NCBI RefSeq assembly: GCF_003234815.2
Contig: NZ_CP126279.1
Location: 1,116,001-1,180,000 of the forward strand
Source: Curtobacterium sp. MCBD17_035
GTDB lineage: Bacteria > Actinomycetota > Actinomycetes > Actinomycetales > Microbacteriaceae
Direction: 5' to 3'
DNA: 64,000 bases
Shown here: positions 1 through 8,138 of the stretch, piece after piece
Layout: the number at the start of each line of letters is the position of its first letter
Position numbering within the stretch: the stretch's first letter is position 1
Position numbers and translations under genes: made by a program
The notes under the pieces: model-generated
The model's database searches: none
What the model saw: the letters and a program-made list of their open reading frames with translations, nothing else
Told to the model about the DNA's origin: nothing

Positions 1-78
1 GATGAAGCTGCACGGTGGCACATGGAATATCAGTAGGAACATGCGACGTCCCGCTGTAGGGAAGCTCAACGACACACA

Positions 79-113
79 GAAGGGCCGCTCCGGCAGCGCC
101 GGCGCGACCCTTC
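79..113 (-). terminator. Putative terminator hairpin after the mannoside ABC operon
   Basis: The inverted repeat GAAGGGCCGCTCCGG ... CCGGCGCGACCCTTC has 13 of 15 paired positions and a 5-nt loop. It lies just past the stop codon of the minus-strand permease gene. There is no clear U-tract, as is common in GC-rich actinobacteria, so the terminator role is inferred from structure and position. Confidence 0.45.
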
Positions 114-126
114 GAAGTGACTCCGC

Positions 127-948
127 TCAGTACTGCCCCAACGACAACCCCCGCTGGAAGAACCGCTGCGCGAACCCGAACAGCAGCGCGGTCGGCAGGG
201 ACACCAGGAGCGCCGCGGTCAGGATGATCGTGAACCCGGGCCCACCACCCTCGACGGACTGCAACGCGTTGAGCAGGGGCATCACGGGCCGGGTGGACGG
301 GCTCTGCGTCAGGATGAGCGCGATGAGGAAGTCGTTCCACACCCACGTCGCCTGCAGGATGAACACGACGACCAGCGCGCTCCGCGACATCGGCAGGTAG
401 ATCCGGGTGAAGATCCGCCAGACGCCGGCGCCGTCGACGACCGCGGCCTCGAACACGCTCGGCGCGATGCCGACGAAGAAGTTCCGCATGACGAACGCCG
501 AGAACGGCAGGGCGACGACGGCGTAGATGATGATCAGGCCGGGCGCGGTGTCGAACAGGCCGATGTCGGCGTAGACGGAGAACCAGGGGATGAGCATCAT
601 CTGCAGCGGGAACACCGTGCCGCAGAAGATGATGAAGAACCAGAAGAACCCGTGCCGCACCTTCAGCACGATGACCGCGAACGCCACGGCGGCCCCGAGC
701 GCGACGGCAATGATCGGCGCGACGATCGCGTACACGGCGGTGATCCCGAGGCCGGAGGGCACGTCGGTGTTCTGGAACACCGCGATGACGTTGTCCCACA
801 GGCCGACGGGCGAGCCGGCACTCCACAGGTTGTCTCCGGAGTACGAGGCGGAGCTCTTGCTCGCGTTCGCGAACAGCAGGTAGATCGGCACGAGCCACAG
901 CAGGCCCATGGCGCCGAGGATCACGTAGCGGGGCATGGTCGACCGCAT
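127..948 (-). CDS. Carbohydrate ABC transporter permease, MalG-like (CUT1 family)
   Basis: This is the second inner-membrane permease of a sugar importer, about 273 aa with about six membrane segments. The cytoplasmic EAA loop that docks the ATPase is clear (EAAVVDGAGVWRIFTRIYLP, mid to C-terminal). The ATG at 948 is chosen because it overlaps the upstream permease stop by one base (TGATG) and is preceded by GGAGGG about 7 bases away. A TTG directly before it is a less likely start. It is the last gene of the binding protein-permease-permease operon. No ATPase gene is present, so a shared MsiK-type ATPase elsewhere is likely. The mannoside substrate is inferred from the neighbouring GH38 and isomerase genes. 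Confidence 0.9.
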   Translation of the reverse strand: MRSTMPRYVILGAMGLLWLVPIYLLFANASKSSASYSGDNLWSAGSPVGLWDNVIAVFQNTDVPSGLGITAVYAIVAPIIAVALGAAVAFAVIVLKVRHGFFWFFIIFCGTVFPLQMMLIPWFSVYADIGLFDTAPGLIIIYAVVALPFSAFVMRNFFVGIAPSVFEAAVVDGAGVWRIFTRIYLPMSRSALVVVFILQATWVWNDFLIALILTQSPSTRPVMPLLNALQSVEGGGPGFTIILTAALLVSLPTALLFGFAQRFFQRGLSLGQY

Positions 949-2051
949 CAAACGGCCCTCCGTTCCGGGGCCGAGGCCCGAGCTGTGGCCGAGGCCGGAG
1001 CCGCGGCTGAAGCCGCGGGTGCGGCCCCGACCGTCTCCCGAGGCGAGGCATCGGACGGACCGCTGGCGGACCTCCCGGCCGAGCCGCCGGACGCGCCGGT
1101 CCCGCCGTCGCCACCGCGCGTACGCCGGGAGGCCCGACCCGCGCCCGCCCCACCGCGTGCCGCTCCGTCACCCGAGGAGTCCCCGATCGCGAGCTGGCGC
1201 CGCAGGTAGATGACGCTCGCGGCGACGGTGATGACGCTGAGGAAGATCGCGACGGCGGACCCGAGCCCGTACTGACTGTTCGAGAACGTGTCGCGGTACA
1301 TGGTGACGCCGAGGGTCTCGGACACCCGGTTCGGCCCGCCCTGCGTCATGGCCTGGACGATGTCGAACGTCTTGAGGCTGTTGACGATCGACAGGCCGAC
1401 CACGATGGTCGTGGAGGGCCGGAGCAGCGGCCAGATCATGTACCGGAACATGCGCCAGCCGGAGGCGCCGTCGACGCGCGCGGCCTCGAGCGGCTCCTTG
1501 GGGATCGACTGCAGGCCGACGGTGAACAGCAGCGCGTTGACGCCGATGCCCTGCCACGACGCGGCGAGGATCATCACCACGGTGTTGAGCGGGGCCACCT
1601 GGAGCCAGCGGATGTCGCTGCCGGGCAGGTGCAAGAACGCGAGTGCCTGGGACAGTGCACCGCCGTTCTGCAGCACGAAGTTGAACAGGATGCCGACCGC
1701 GACGCCGGAGAGGGCGTAGGGGATGAGGAACGGCACGCGGAGCCAGGCGGCGCCCTTGAGGCCGAATGACAGGTAAGCGACGAGGAGCCCGATCCCGACG
1801 GGGATGAGCAGCGAGCCGCCGACCCAGATCAGTGTGTTGAGGAGCGCGGTGGTGAACACCGGGTCCGTGAACATCGAGGCGTAGTTGGCGAGCCCGACGA
1901 ACGACGCGCTGCCGAGGCCCGTGTACGACGTGAAGCTGAGGTACACGGTGTAGAGGACGGGGAGGTAGAGGACCAGGACCACCACGGCCGCGCCTGGGCC
2001 GAGGAAGGCCCAGGCGGCGGCCTGGTAGTTGGTCGATTTGCGGTCGGCCAT
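948..2051 (-). CDS. Carbohydrate ABC transporter permease, MalF-like, with a long disordered tail
   Basis: First permease of the importer, 367 aa. Residues 1 to about 290 form a normal MalF-type six-helix permease with the EAA loop EAARVDGASGWRMFRYMIWP. After the usual end (YLRRQLAIGD) there is an extra tail of about 75 residues made almost only of Ala, Gly, Ser, Arg, Pro and Asp, with no hydrophobic stretch; family members normally stop near 300 aa. The tail DNA is repetitive (GCCGAGGCC- and GAAGCC-like units). The start codon lies four bases after the binding-protein stop, and the end overlaps the next permease by one base. The tail should be cytoplasmic; its role is unknown. Confidence 0.9.
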   Translation of the reverse strand: MADRKSTNYQAAAWAFLGPGAAVVVLVLYLPVLYTVYLSFTSYTGLGSASFVGLANYASMFTDPVFTTALLNTLIWVGGSLLIPVGIGLLVAYLSFGLKGAAWLRVPFLIPYALSGVAVGILFNFVLQNGGALSQALAFLHLPGSDIRWLQVAPLNTVVMILAASWQGIGVNALLFTVGLQSIPKEPLEAARVDGASGWRMFRYMIWPLLRPSTTIVVGLSIVNSLKTFDIVQAMTQGGPNRVSETLGVTMYRDTFSNSQYGLGSAVAIFLSVITVAASVIYLRRQLAIGDSSGDGAARGGAGAGRASRRTRGGDGGTGASGGSAGRSASGPSDASPRETVGAAPAASAAAPASATARASAPERRAV

Positions 2052-2054
2052 CGG

Positions 2055-3305
2055 TTACTTGTGGCTCTTCCAGTACTGCGCGGCGACCTGCTGGATGCCC
2101 GACAGGTACTTCTTCGGGTCACCGGGGTTCGTCATGAACCCGGTGAACTGGTCGAGCGCCTCGGTCAGGATCTGCTGCGGCGTGGCCTCGTAGTAGCGCA
2201 GGTACGTCTCGTACTTGCTGTTGTTCGACAGTTCCTTGCTCGCGTCGACGAAGGTCTGCGTCGCCGCGGTGGCCTTCGGGTTGTACGGCAGGTTGTTCTG
2301 CTGCTTCGACCAGGCGGTCTGCGCCTTCGCGGTCATCCACCAGGCCGAGTACTTGAGCCCGAGCTGCTTCTGGGACGACTTCTCGGGCACGCACGCCGGC
2401 GCGGTCTCGATGGCGACGGGGGTCTTGGCCTGCGCCGGGTTCACCTTGGGGATCGTGAACACGCCCCAGTCGGTTCCGGGCTTGAGGCCGACCTGGTCGA
2501 TCGTCGACGCGTACCAGGTGCCGAACGGGATCATGGCGAGCTTGCCGTCCTTCATCTGCGTCTCGGGCGCCGTCTTGGAACCCGGGTCGCTGAAGTACCC
2601 CTTCTTCTCCATGTCGAGCCAGGTGTCCATCACCTTGACCACGCGCGGATCGGTGTACGAGACCTTGCCGGTCGAGAGGCCCTGGTAGAGGTTCAGGTCC
2701 GTGCCGGCGAGGAGGATCTGGAACCACACGAACGCCCAGGGGTCGCCACCCGAGCTCCAGAACGGCGAGATGCCGTGCTGCTTGAGGACCGCGGCGTCGG
2801 ACATCATCTCGGCCCAGGTCGTCGGCGGCGTCAAGTTGTACTTGGCGAACATCGACTTGTCGTAGTACATGACCCAGTCGTCGACGCTGATCGGGGTGCA
2901 GTACTGCTTGCCGTCGATCGTGTAGAGGCTCTTGACGCTCGGGGCGATCTGGCCGTTCGCGATCGCCTTCTTCCAGATGCTCGAGGTGTCCGCGACGAGG
3001 CCCTGGTCGACGAGCTGCTTGAGCTGGTCGCCGGTGTGCCAGGTGAACAGGCCCGGCGTCTTGTTCGTCCGGAACGACTGCTTGACGAACGCCTGGAACG
3101 CAGGCTGGTCCGCGTAGGTCGAGGACTTGAGCGAGACGCCGATGTCCTTCTGCGACACCTTCGAGAACGACTTGAAGTCCCACGACTTGTCGTTGACGAA
3201 GCTCAAGGTGCCGGTGGTGGTGTTCGACGAGCTCGACGACGAACACCCGACGAGCACCGCTGATGCCGCCAGGGTCATCGCGATGACCGGTAGCAATCGC
3301 TTCAT
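2055..3305 (-). CDS. Extracellular sugar-binding lipoprotein of ABC importer
   Basis: Solute-binding protein of the CUT1 type, 416 aa. The N-terminus is a lipoprotein signal: positive MKR, a hydrophobic core, lipobox VLVGC with Cys21, then a Ser-rich linker. The rest matches family 1 extracellular binding proteins (many aromatic residues, SGGDPWAFVWFQ, MIPFGTWYASTI). The reading frame stays open far upstream, but ATG 3305 is the only start giving a signal peptide. It is the first gene of the importer operon, downstream of a LacI-type operator shared with the divergent ROK kinase. It likely captures mannose-containing oligosaccharides (context inference). Confidence 0.93.
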   Translation of the reverse strand: MKRLLPVIAMTLAASAVLVGCSSSSSSNTTTGTLSFVNDKSWDFKSFSKVSQKDIGVSLKSSTYADQPAFQAFVKQSFRTNKTPGLFTWHTGDQLKQLVDQGLVADTSSIWKKAIANGQIAPSVKSLYTIDGKQYCTPISVDDWVMYYDKSMFAKYNLTPPTTWAEMMSDAAVLKQHGISPFWSSGGDPWAFVWFQILLAGTDLNLYQGLSTGKVSYTDPRVVKVMDTWLDMEKKGYFSDPGSKTAPETQMKDGKLAMIPFGTWYASTIDQVGLKPGTDWGVFTIPKVNPAQAKTPVAIETAPACVPEKSSQKQLGLKYSAWWMTAKAQTAWSKQQNNLPYNPKATAATQTFVDASKELSNNSKYETYLRYYEATPQQILTEALDQFTGFMTNPGDPKKYLSGIQQVAAQYWKSHK

Positions 3306-3392
3306 TTTCACGCTGAACTCCCTTGTTCTCGGCTCGGTGCACGCGTCTCGCCGCTCGTGGAACTCAGTGCGAGGAGTGCGGATGCAATCCGT

Positions 3393-3406
3393 TGGTATCG
3401 TTACCA
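3393..3406. promoter_or_regulatory. LacI-family operator 1 (transporter/ROK kinase intergenic)
   Basis: TGGTATCGTTACCA is a CG-centred palindrome with one asymmetric pair, the classic LacI-family operator shape. It lies between the divergent binding-protein and ROK kinase genes. It matches the sites at 6627-6640 and 8139-8152, so the LacI regulator encoded at 6963-8021 is the likely ligand. Confidence 0.8.
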
Positions 3407-3533
3407 GGCGCTGACAGTAACATGCGCTGCGACGGAGCGGCAAGGGTGTCGATCCCGAACCGGACGGACTGCGCGGGTCGGACAGCGGCGCCGCCGGACG
3501 ACGGCGTGACCGGACGACAGGTGAGTGGGGACG

Positions 3534-4619
3534 ATGAGCGGAACGCACCAGCAGCACCGGCCGGGAGGCCCGACCCACGTCATGGACGTCGGTGGCAGTC
3601 ATGTGACCGCCGCGGTCGTGACGGGGACCGGCGCCGGGATCGCCCTCGATGCGGGCGCAGCGTCTGGCGTCGCGACGGTCACCGGTGGCGTGCCCGGGGC
3701 CGGCTTCGAGCGTGCGGATGTCGCGGGCATCGGAGCCGACGTCCGGTGGGCGGTGCGGGCCTCCCGGACGCGGTCGCTCGATGCGGGTGCGCCCCGCGAC
3801 GTCCTGCTCGAGGTCCTGGTCGACGCCGCCCGCGAGGTCGCTGCCGAGGGTGCACCCGCCTGGACGATCGCGATGCCGGGTCCGTTCGATCCCGTCCGTG
3901 GCGTCGGCGACTTCCGGGGCATGGGGAAGTTCGAAGCGCTCACCGGCGTGGACCTCCGGGCTGCGTTGGCCGAGCGGCTCGGCGTGCCCCCGAGGGCGAT
4001 CGGGTTCTGCAACGACGCGGTGGCGTACGGCATCGGGGAGTGGGCTGCGGGTGCGGGCGAGCGAGCTGCACGGATGGTGTGCCTGACGCTCGGGACGGGC
4101 GTGGGGTCGGCGTTCCTCGATCGCGGCGTGCACGTCGACCACGGCGACCTGGTCCCGGACCGCGGTGAGGCGCACACGATCCGGCTCGACGGGCGGCCGC
4201 TCGAGGAGACCGTGTCGACCGCCGCGCTCCGGGATGCCTACGCGCGGGCGACGGGTGCCGCGGGTGCGACGGATTCCGCGGGCGCGACGGATTCCGCGGG
4301 CGCGACGCAGCACGGCGGGGGAGCGGACGCGCCGAGCGTCCGCGAGATCGCCGACCGCGCGCGGCAGGGCGACATCGTGGCGGCGCGGGTGATCAGCACG
4401 ACGATGACCGCACTCGGGCGGGCGCTCGGTCCGTGGGTGCGGCGGTTCGGGGCCTCCCGGACGGTGATCGGCGGTGCGATGGCGGGCTCGTGGGACCTGC
4501 TCGAGGAGCCCCTGGCGACGGCGCTCGCTGATGCCGGTGCGGTGACCGAGCTCCGGCAGGCGCAGCTCGGGTCGGACGCGCCGCTCATCGGGGCGGCGGT
4601 CTGGGCGGACGGCCGCTGA
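3534..4619 (+). CDS. ROK-family sugar kinase, probable mannokinase/hexokinase
   Basis: Cytoplasmic ATP-dependent sugar kinase of the ROK fold, 361 aa. The phosphate-1 motif MDVGGSH is at residues 17-23, the catalytic-loop equivalent CNDAVAYG starts at 159 and LTLGTGVGSAF starts at 184. The zinc-binding cysteine cluster of classical ROK proteins is not visible. There is no N-terminal helix-turn-helix, so this is an enzyme rather than a NagC-type repressor. A GTG at 3525 is possible, but ATG 3534 has AGGTGAG at good spacing. Residues around 244-258 are a repeated GATDSA insert made by an 18-bp tandem repeat. With the adjacent isomerase it would turn mannose into fructose-6-phosphate (pathway inference). 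Confidence 0.85.
   Translation: MSGTHQQHRPGGPTHVMDVGGSHVTAAVVTGTGAGIALDAGAASGVATVTGGVPGAGFERADVAGIGADVRWAVRASRTRSLDAGAPRDVLLEVLVDAAREVAAEGAPAWTIAMPGPFDPVRGVGDFRGMGKFEALTGVDLRAALAERLGVPPRAIGFCNDAVAYGIGEWAAGAGERAARMVCLTLGTGVGSAFLDRGVHVDHGDLVPDRGEAHTIRLDGRPLEETVSTAALRDAYARATGAAGATDSAGATDSAGATQHGGGADAPSVREIADRARQGDIVAARVISTTMTALGRALGPWVRRFGASRTVIGGAMAGSWDLLEEPLATALADAGAVTELRQAQLGSDAPLIGAAVWADGR
4260..4307 (+). repeat. 18-bp tandem repeat inside the ROK kinase gene
   Basis: Two nearly identical 18-bp units (GCGGGTGCGACGGATTCC and GCGGGCGCGACGGATTCC) are followed by a 12-bp partial third. They keep the frame and encode AGATDS repeats in a surface-loop-like segment of the kinase. Slippage could change its length in 6-aa steps. 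Confidence 0.85.
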
Positions 4620-4684
4620 CGTCAGGTTCCGGCGGCGTCCGCCCGGCCGAGGCTCGTGCGGACGGGAGCGGGCGGGGGCAGGGG

Positions 4685-4795
4685 CCGCGATCCGCCGAGC
4701 GTGCATGACGCGCCGCTCACTCCCGGGCGGAGCGGCGTGTTGTGCACCCTCGGCGGAGGTGGGGCGGCGTGTTGTGCACCCTCGGCGGATCGCGG
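4685..4795. repeat. Compound direct and inverted repeat between convergent genes
   Basis: Two identical 26-bp units lie at 4732-4757 and 4764-4789 (ending in TGCACCCTCGGCGGA). A third, diverged copy lies in inverse orientation at 4685-4718; together with the second direct copy it can form a stem of about 30 bp ending in CCGCGATCCGCC/GGCGGATCGCGG. It separates the convergent ROK kinase and isomerase genes and may act as a bidirectional terminator or a REP-like element. Confidence 0.7.
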
Positions 4796-4804
4796 CTCCG
4801 CGCC

Positions 4805-6571
4805 CTACCCCCGCTCCGTCCCCCGCACCGACGCCTTGACGGTCCCGAGCCGCTGCCCGACCCCGCGGCCGTGCGGCCGGATCGCGTAGGGGCCGACGGC
4901 GGCCGGGACGATGAAGGTCTCGGCGTAGTGGACGACGAACGGCTCGAATGCGCCGGTCGGGCTCTCGACGACGGCCTCGGCGCCCTCGACGAGGTTGAGG
5001 ACGTTGACCGTGCCGCGGGTGTCGTGCGGGACGACGTCGGTGAACCAGTGCCGGCGGACCTCGATGAACTCGAGTTCGTGCAGGCCGGTGCGCTCCTCGA
5101 CCCAGCCGTCGCCGGCGGCCACCTCGGTCACCTGGTCGACCAGGTGGTCGCGGGTCCACGTCGTGTCCCGGTCCCACTGCACGTTCGCCATCGCGTGGTC
5201 GAGGTGGATCGGACGCGGGACGCCGTCGAGCCCGACCCGGCCCCAGTCCCACATCTTGAAGGTGAAGATGTACGGCGTCGCCGAGATCTCGAGCACCATC
5301 GAGTTCGCGCCGGAGCAGTGCACGGTGCCGGCGGGGATGAGGAAGTGGTCGTGCTTCTTGGCGGGGAACGCGTTGACGAACGCGTCGGCCTCGAACGGGG
5401 CGGCACCGGTCTCGGCGGTGCGGAGTGCCTGCTCCATCGCTGCGGGTTCGGCGTCCTCGCGGAGCCCGAGGTACACCACGGCGTCGTCGGCGGCGTCGAG
5501 CAGGTAGTAGCTCTCGTCCTGCGTGTAGTGCATGCCGAACTTGTCCTGGATGTACCCGGTCAGCGGATGGACCTGGAGTGACAGGTTGCCGCCCTCCATG
5601 GTGTCCAGGAAGTCGAAGCGGATCGGGAACTCCGGGCCGAACCGCGCGTGGGTCCGTTCGCCCAGGAGCTCCCGCGGGTGCCGGAGGACCAGGTCGAGCG
5701 AGGGGACCTCGACCAGCGTGCCGTCGACGTCGATCAGGAGACTGTTCTCCTCGGGCACGCAGTCGAAGCACCAGGCGTAGTTCTCGGCGTCGTCGAGGTC
5801 GAACGTCGTCTTCATCCACTGGCCGCCCCACACGCCGGGGTCGAAGAACGGGACGACCCGGAACGGACGGGTCGTCGCGGCCGCGAGTCCGGCTCGGAAC
5901 GTGTCGCCGGTGATGAGCTTGGCGGTCGCCATCGTGCTGTTCGCGTCGAGGACGTAGTCGATCCGGTCGAACAGCGCCCGCTTGTGCCGGTCGGCCATCC
6001 GCCACTCGACGAAGAACCCGCGCTTGACCTTGCGGAGCTGGTCGTCGTCGCCGTTGTCCGCGCGCCAGTTCGGGGCGCCCGCGCGCTGCCGCTGCTGGAT
6101 CTCCCATCGGGCGAGGTCGGCGAGGACGATGGTGTCGAACGTCGTCGGCACGAGCGTGGCGCCCCAGCCGTAGACCACGACGGGCCGCTCGGACGCGGCG
6201 ACCCGGTCGGCCACGGCGGCGAGGCGGTCCGCGTCGTACAGGACGTCGAGCGTGCGATGGTCCATGACGCCGAACACCCGGTCGTCGGTGAGGTTCGGGG
6301 CGAGGAGCGCGTCGATGTACTCGGGGGAGTGCGCCGCCGCGGCCTCGACGTCGATGAGCTCGGCGTCGGGGAGCGCCCGCGCGAGCTCAGCGCGCAGCCC
6401 GTCGAGGTCGCTGCCGGGGTAGGTGTCGATCGCGATCGGGCGACCGGGAGCCGCGTGTTCCGCCAGTCGCCCCCATGCCTCGGGGCCGGTCCAGGCGTGG
6501 TGCCCGGGTCCGACGGCCACCGACGGTGCCGTGTCGTAGGTCGCCCGTGATCCGGTCGGTCGGTCGTCCAT
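4805..6571 (-). CDS. Class I mannose-6-phosphate isomerase (long form)
   Basis: Zinc cupin isomerase interconverting mannose-6-phosphate and fructose-6-phosphate in the cytoplasm, 588 aa. The C-terminal half carries the type I signature: NLSLQVHP with Gln333 and His335, the acidic DESYYLL segment, and AGTVHCSG with His418. The N-terminal part of about 230 aa (HTGP-type start, VVVYGWGATLVP, VKRGFFVEWRMADRHK) belongs to the long isomerases often found beside alpha-mannosidases. ATG 6571 is chosen over the upstream ATG 6610 because only 6571 has a strong ribosome site (AAGGGAG, about 6 bases away). A LacI operator lies 56 bp upstream. It is convergent with the ROK kinase. Confidence 0.85.
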   Translation of the reverse strand: MDDRPTGSRATYDTAPSVAVGPGHHAWTGPEAWGRLAEHAAPGRPIAIDTYPGSDLDGLRAELARALPDAELIDVEAAAAHSPEYIDALLAPNLTDDRVFGVMDHRTLDVLYDADRLAAVADRVAASERPVVVYGWGATLVPTTFDTIVLADLARWEIQQRQRAGAPNWRADNGDDDQLRKVKRGFFVEWRMADRHKRALFDRIDYVLDANSTMATAKLITGDTFRAGLAAATTRPFRVVPFFDPGVWGGQWMKTTFDLDDAENYAWCFDCVPEENSLLIDVDGTLVEVPSLDLVLRHPRELLGERTHARFGPEFPIRFDFLDTMEGGNLSLQVHPLTGYIQDKFGMHYTQDESYYLLDAADDAVVYLGLREDAEPAAMEQALRTAETGAAPFEADAFVNAFPAKKHDHFLIPAGTVHCSGANSMVLEISATPYIFTFKMWDWGRVGLDGVPRPIHLDHAMANVQWDRDTTWTRDHLVDQVTEVAAGDGWVEERTGLHELEFIEVRRHWFTDVVPHDTRGTVNVLNLVEGAEAVVESPTGAFEPFVVHYAETFIVPAAVGPYAIRPHGRGVGQRLGTVKASVRGTERG

Positions 6572-6962
6572 CCCCGCTCCCTTCGCGTCCGCGACCGACG
6601 CTGGCCGCATGGACGTGTGTTCAGGTTGGTAACGTTATCAGGATCGGCACCGATCGCAAGCCCGCCGGGAGGCCCGGCTCCGTCCCCTCGGGAGGCCCAG
6701 CTCCGGCCGGCCTCGGCGCCGCGTCCGGCGTCTCCTCGGGAGCGCTGCCGCTCCTCCCGATGGACCCGAGCCTCCCGGCCGCTGGTTTCGACGTCCCGGT
6801 TGTCGTTCGCCAGCAGCACCGTCGAAACTCCCGGGCGGCTGCGGCTCCACCACATGCCCCGCCGCTGCTCTCGACGGTCCCGGTTTCGTTCGACAGCGGG
6901 ATCGTCGGCATACACGGGTGGTCCTCGAGTGCGGGGCGGCGCAGCCGGGAGGCCCGCCGGCG
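6572..6962. other. Gene-poor spacer upstream of the isomerase gene
   Basis: About 390 bp with no convincing gene. It holds the LacI operator at 6627-6640, several GGGAGGCC-type oligomers, and an imperfect direct repeat built on TCGACGTCCCGGTT / TCGACGGTCCCGGTTT with a following GTTCG (near 6787 and 6871). The small open frames here have composition like random GC-rich DNA. Confidence 0.5.
6627..6640. promoter_or_regulatory. LacI-family operator 2 (mannose-6-phosphate isomerase promoter)
   Basis: TGGTAACGTTATCA has the same CG-centred half-sites (TGGTAAC / TGATAAC) as operators 1 and 3 and lies upstream of the isomerase gene. Repression by the LacI protein encoded next door is inferred. Confidence 0.8.
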
Positions 6963-8021
6963 CTACGCGAAGTCGACGAACTCGACCGGCAACTCCACGA
7001 GCCGCGGCGCGCTGTCGTCCCCACGGTCGAGGCGGTCGAACAGCATCCGGGCGGCGACCCGACCCAGCTCGGCGGCGTCGTGCGCGACGACGGACAGCGG
7101 CACCGGGGACATGTCCGCGAACTCGAACGAGTCGAACCCGAAGAGCCGGAGCGGAGCGGGCTGCTCGCCGCGGTCCCGCGCCCGCGCCCGGGACTTCGTG
7201 ATCGCGCGGATCGCGCCGATGGAGTTGCGGTTGTTGGCGGCGAAGACGGCGGTGGGCGGGGCCTCCAGGCCGAGCAGCTGGTCCATCGCCTGCTCGGCCG
7301 AGCTGACGTCCTGCTGCCCGAGCCGGACGAGCTCGTCGACGGGCTCGAGCCCGTGGCGTTCGTGCGCCTGGCGGAAGCCCTCGAACCGTCGGCGGCCGGT
7401 CGACACCGACACCTGGTTGCCGAGGAACCCGACGCGGGTGTGCCCCTCGGCGAGCATGCGGTCCGTGGCGACGAACGCGCCGTGGATGTCGTCGAGCAGG
7501 ATCGCGTCCGCGCTGACGTCGGGGAACGTCCGCGACGCGAGCACCACGGGCACGCCGGCCAGGGCGTCGGGGGCGAACCGTGCGGGTTCCCGACCGGCGG
7601 GGACGACGATGAGGCCCTCGACCTGCCGACCGAGGAAGTCGGCGAGCAGCTGCTGCTCGAGGTCCTCGTCCTCGTTCGTGACGCCGATGATGATGCGTCG
7701 GCCGGCCTCGCCGACGACCTCCTCGACGCCCTGGAGCATCCCCGCGTAGTACGGGTTCCCGACGTTCGTGATGAGCACGCCGACGAGTCCCGAGCGGCGA
7801 CCCTGGCGGAGTCGGCGGGCGTTCTCGTTCCGGTGGTAGCCGACCTCGGCGATGGCGCGCTCGACCCGGTCCTGGAGCTCGGGCCGGACGTTCTTACCCC
7901 CGGAGAGCACGCGGGACACCGTCATCGGGCTGACCTCGGCGACGCGCGCGATGTCCTTGACCGTCGGCGCACCACGACCGCGCCCCGTCGTGGGCCGGCT
8001 CCCGTTCCCCGCGGCTGCCAT
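6963..8021 (-). CDS. LacI-family transcriptional regulator of the mannoside locus
   Basis: Cytoplasmic DNA-binding repressor, 352 aa. After a Gly/Arg-rich leader of about 17 residues, the LacI helix-turn-helix and hinge are clear (VKDIARVAEVSPMTVSRVLS, then VRPELQDRVERAIAEVGY). The periplasmic-binding-protein-like sensor follows (LVGVLITNVGNPYYAGMLQG through VAARMLFDRLDRG). It lies between the isomerase and mannosidase genes. Three matching palindromes in the locus but none elsewhere in the window argue for a local repressor. The inducer is likely mannose or a mannoside (inference). Its own start region carries a 33-bp tandem repeat. Confidence 0.92.
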   Translation of the reverse strand: MAAAGNGSRPTTGRGRGAPTVKDIARVAEVSPMTVSRVLSGGKNVRPELQDRVERAIAEVGYHRNENARRLRQGRRSGLVGVLITNVGNPYYAGMLQGVEEVVGEAGRRIIIGVTNEDEDLEQQLLADFLGRQVEGLIVVPAGREPARFAPDALAGVPVVLASRTFPDVSADAILLDDIHGAFVATDRMLAEGHTRVGFLGNQVSVSTGRRRFEGFRQAHERHGLEPVDELVRLGQQDVSSAEQAMDQLLGLEAPPTAVFAANNRNSIGAIRAITKSRARARDRGEQPAPLRLFGFDSFEFADMSPVPLSVVAHDAAELGRVAARMLFDRLDRGDDSAPRLVELPVEFVDFA

Positions 8022-8030
8022 GCCTCAAGG

Positions 8031-8096
8031 TATACAGCAGCACCGGCTCCGGCCGGTCACACGTGTACAGCAGCACCGGCTGCGGCCGGTCACACG
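8031..8096. repeat. 33-bp tandem duplication in the lacI/mannosidase divergent promoter
   Basis: Two adjacent 33-bp units (8031-8063 and 8064-8096) differ at only two positions. Both contain ACAGCAGCACCGGCT and GGCCGGTCACACG, and CCGGC/GCCGG arms inside each can pair. The repeat sits directly upstream of the LacI gene, between it and the operator at 8139. It could bind a second regulator or be a recent duplication. Confidence 0.85.
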
Positions 8097-8138
8097 ATTG
8101 CCCCTTGCGGAGCGCCCCCGTCGTCCTGCTAGCGTTGT

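Noticed and set aside
1..126. A 132-aa plus-strand frame at the window edge (2-400)
   Set aside because: Mostly antisense to the permease gene with no recognisable pattern.
2055..6107. A 1350-aa minus-strand open frame across several genes
   Set aside because: Only its last 416 codons form a real binding protein with a signal peptide; the rest is GC-driven antisense of the kinase and isomerase.
6621..6911. A 96-aa minus-strand frame in the isomerase/LacI spacer
   Set aside because: No ribosome site, no conserved pattern, and it overlaps the LacI operator.
8031..8096. CRISPR-like repeat
   Set aside because: Only two adjacent copies with no spacer between them.
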